Below, in pieces: positions 15,506 through 17,009 of a stretch of 17,009 nucleotides of DNA. The stretch's first letter is position 1. Each line of letters begins with the position of its first letter. This DNA comes from an uncultured Odoribacter sp. Its GTDB lineage: Bacteria > Bacteroidota > Bacteroidia > Bacteroidales > Marinifilaceae. The DNA lies in contig CAJJNP010000057.1 of NCBI GenBank assembly GCA_905193145.1, positions 1 through 17,009 on the forward strand. The letters run 5' to 3'. The notes below the pieces were generated by a model that did not search any database, was not told the origin of the DNA, and was given only the letters and a program-made list of their open reading frames with translations. Made by a program: the position numbers and the translations under genes.

Positions 15506-15524
15506 GCTTAAAATATAAAAGATA

Positions 15525-16163
15525 ATGGAAATTACAGAACAACAGATAGAACAGTTTTTAGCAGCTGCTCACAATGTAGGAGAACGTAGATTGACTCGTT
15601 GCAGTAGCGGTAATTTGTCTTGGCGTCTTGGTGACGTGGCTTTGGTTTCAGGAACTGGTTCTTGGGTGCCGGAGTTGCGTAAAGAGCAGATTGCTGTTTG
15701 CCGAATTGCAGACGGTGTGTCTTTAAATGGTGTGAAACCTTCAATGGAAAGTACTTTCCATTTGGGAATATTGCGAAGTAGACCGGATGTTAATGTTGTG
15801 TTGCATTGTCAAAGTATATTTGCAACAACAGTAGCTTGTATGAAAAATAAACCGACAAATTTTAATGTAACGGCTGAATTGCCTTGTCACTGTGGTAGTG
15901 AGATAGCAATGGTGCCTTATTTTAGACCAGGTTCCCCTGAATTGGCACAAGCTGTAATGGAAGCTATGAGGAATCATGATTCTGTGATTTTGGAGAAGCA
16001 TGGACAGGTGTTTGTTGGTAAGGATTTTAATGACGCAATTGAAAAGGCTGAATTTTTGGAAATGGCTTGTGAGATTATTGTGCGTTCAGGTATGAGTTAT
16101 ACAACTTTGACCCAAGATGAAATAGATGATTTAGATAAATATATTTTGGGTAAGGTGCAGTAA
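15525..16163 (+). CDS. fucA: L-fuculose-1-phosphate aldolase, class II aldolase/adducin family
   Basis: 212 residues, near the E. coli FucA length of 215. It should cleave L-fuculose-1-phosphate to dihydroxyacetone phosphate and L-lactaldehyde. Motifs: the phosphate-binding SSGNLSW (27-33) and SGTGSW (42-47); the acid/base Glu75 in PSMESTFH; the zinc region VVLHCQS (91-97); and the distal zinc histidine His159 in EKHGQ. In E. coli FucA the zinc pair reads H-x-H (His92, His94); here it reads His94-Cys95-Gln96, so the second histidine is glutamine. This may be a lineage variant with altered metal coordination, and it weakens a strict functional claim. The position between fucI and an FGGY kinase strongly supports the fucose role. 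The ATG at 15525 is 64 bases after fucI, and the kinase starts 14 bases after the stop. Confidence 0.88.
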   Translation: MEITEQQIEQFLAAAHNVGERRLTRCSSGNLSWRLGDVALVSGTGSWVPELRKEQIAVCRIADGVSLNGVKPSMESTFHLGILRSRPDVNVVLHCQSIFATTVACMKNKPTNFNVTAELPCHCGSEIAMVPYFRPGSPELAQAVMEAMRNHDSVILEKHGQVFVGKDFNDAIEKAEFLEMACEIIVRSGMSYTTLTQDEIDDLDKYILGKVQ

Positions 16164-16177
16164 TACTGATAACGCTT

Positions 16178-17009
16178 ATGAGATATATAGCAGCAGATTT
16201 TGGTGCGGGCAGTGGACGTGTAATCGTTGGGACTGTCCGCCCTGATTCAATAGAGTTAGAAGAGATTCACCGGTTCCCAAATCGACAAATTCGGTTGGGG
16301 GGTGTTGTGTATTGGGATTTTCTGGCATTGTTTGAGGAATTGAAAAACGGTTTGCGAAAAGCTTTCCGTAAGTATGATGATATTGTAAGTATCGGTGTAG
16401 ATACTTGGGGGGTTGATTTCGGATTGATAGATAAACAAGGACATTTGATATCTAATCCTGTATGTTATCGAGATGCACGTACTGAGGGGATGTTGGAAAA
16501 AGCATTTAAGGTGCTTCCTAAAGAGAGGTTTTATGCTTTGACTGGGAATCAATTTATGGAGATAAATACAGCGTTTCAGTTGTATAGTATGACTCTTGCA
16601 AACGATTCCATATTGCAAATTGCTGACAAGTTGCTTTTTACACCAGATTTATTTAATTACTTTTTGACAGGCAGGGCATTGAATGAATTTTCAATTGTTT
16701 CTACATCACAACTTTTCAATCATACGAAACATGATTGGGCTGATGAGGTTTTTGATGTATTGGGATTACCGCGTCGTCTGATGCAGAAAGTTGTTTCGGC
16801 AGGGAGTGTGATTGGAGAATTATCTGAAGATGTGGTTGCTGAAGTGGGAGGTAAAGGAGTGAAAGTCGTGGCTGTCGGTTCTCATGATACTGCAAGTGCA
16901 GTAGCATCGATTGAGGCTACGGGTGGCAATTGGGCTTTTATCAGTTCTGGTACTTGGTCATTGATGGGTATTAAAGTTGATAAACCGATACTGACGGAAG
17001 AGGCCATGG
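16178..17009 (+). CDS. fucK: FGGY-family sugar kinase, probable L-fuculokinase (RhaB-like), cut by window edge
   Basis: 277 codons from the ATG at 16178 run open to the right edge; the full protein should be about 470-490 residues. Motifs: the ATP-phosphate loop DFGAGSGRV (7-15); DTWGVDFGL, in which the aspartate is the likely catalytic base region; YRDART; GSHDTASAVASIE; and FISSGTWSLMG near the edge. The motif style (GAGSGRV, compared with GASSGRV in rhamnulokinase) is closer to RhaB than to E. coli FucK. Bacteroidota fucose operons are known to carry such a kinase in the FucK position. With fucI and fucA it would phosphorylate L-fuculose; rhamnulose is the alternative substrate. It starts 14 bases after fucA, in the same operon. 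Confidence 0.88.
   Translation, partial: MRYIAADFGAGSGRVIVGTVRPDSIELEEIHRFPNRQIRLGGVVYWDFLALFEELKNGLRKAFRKYDDIVSIGVDTWGVDFGLIDKQGHLISNPVCYRDARTEGMLEKAFKVLPKERFYALTGNQFMEINTAFQLYSMTLANDSILQIADKLLFTPDLFNYFLTGRALNEFSIVSTSQLFNHTKHDWADEVFDVLGLPRRLMQKVVSAGSVIGELSEDVVAEVGGKGVKVVAVGSHDTASAVASIEATGGNWAFISSGTWSLMGIKVDKPILTEEAM

Overview
The window reads as a chromosomal segment of a Bacteroidota (Bacteroidales-like) gut-type bacterium. The evidence is low-to-moderate GC, protein sequences typical of that phylum, weak or absent Shine-Dalgarno sequences, and several start regions preceded by the Bacteroidota -7 element TAnnTTTG. The genus cannot be fixed by eye. No rRNA, tRNA, CRISPR, insertion sequence or phage gene is visible, and no gene-free stretch exceeds about 190 bases.

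Positions 1-7076 (all minus strand) hold a potassium-uptake locus. Read in the direction of transcription, an NtrC-family response regulator (7076-5748) ends in a strong terminator. Next comes a short gap with a good -24/-12 (sigma-54) promoter match, then a 32-residue membrane peptide gene, kdpF, kdpA, kdpB, kdpC and the first 316 codons of kdpD, which runs off the left edge. KdpFABC is the P-type K+ pump and KdpD the K+/turgor sensor. The regulator carries the sigma-54 contact motif GAFTGA, so protein and promoter suggest that Kdp is activated through RpoN here, not through an OmpR-type KdpE as in E. coli. This is the most interesting signal in the window.

Positions 7203-8663 (plus) encode a two-helix membrane-associated protein of unknown function, followed by speA (8756-10645), the biosynthetic arginine decarboxylase. 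Convergent to speA is a tight minus-strand operon: an MTA/SAH-type deaminase (13478-12180), a SpeB-like agmatinase (12177-11317) and a rhomboid protease (11310-10717), with gaps of 2 and 6 bases. speA and the agmatinase together give arginine to agmatine to putrescine plus urea. One long hairpin separates the two converging units.

Positions 13670-17009 (plus) are an L-fucose utilisation operon: fucI (isomerase), fucA (class II aldolase with an altered zinc-ligand motif) and a RhaB-like FGGY kinase cut by the right edge. No fucR or fucP is visible. fucI and the deaminase operon diverge from a 191-base AT-rich intergenic region with a candidate -7 box for each direction.
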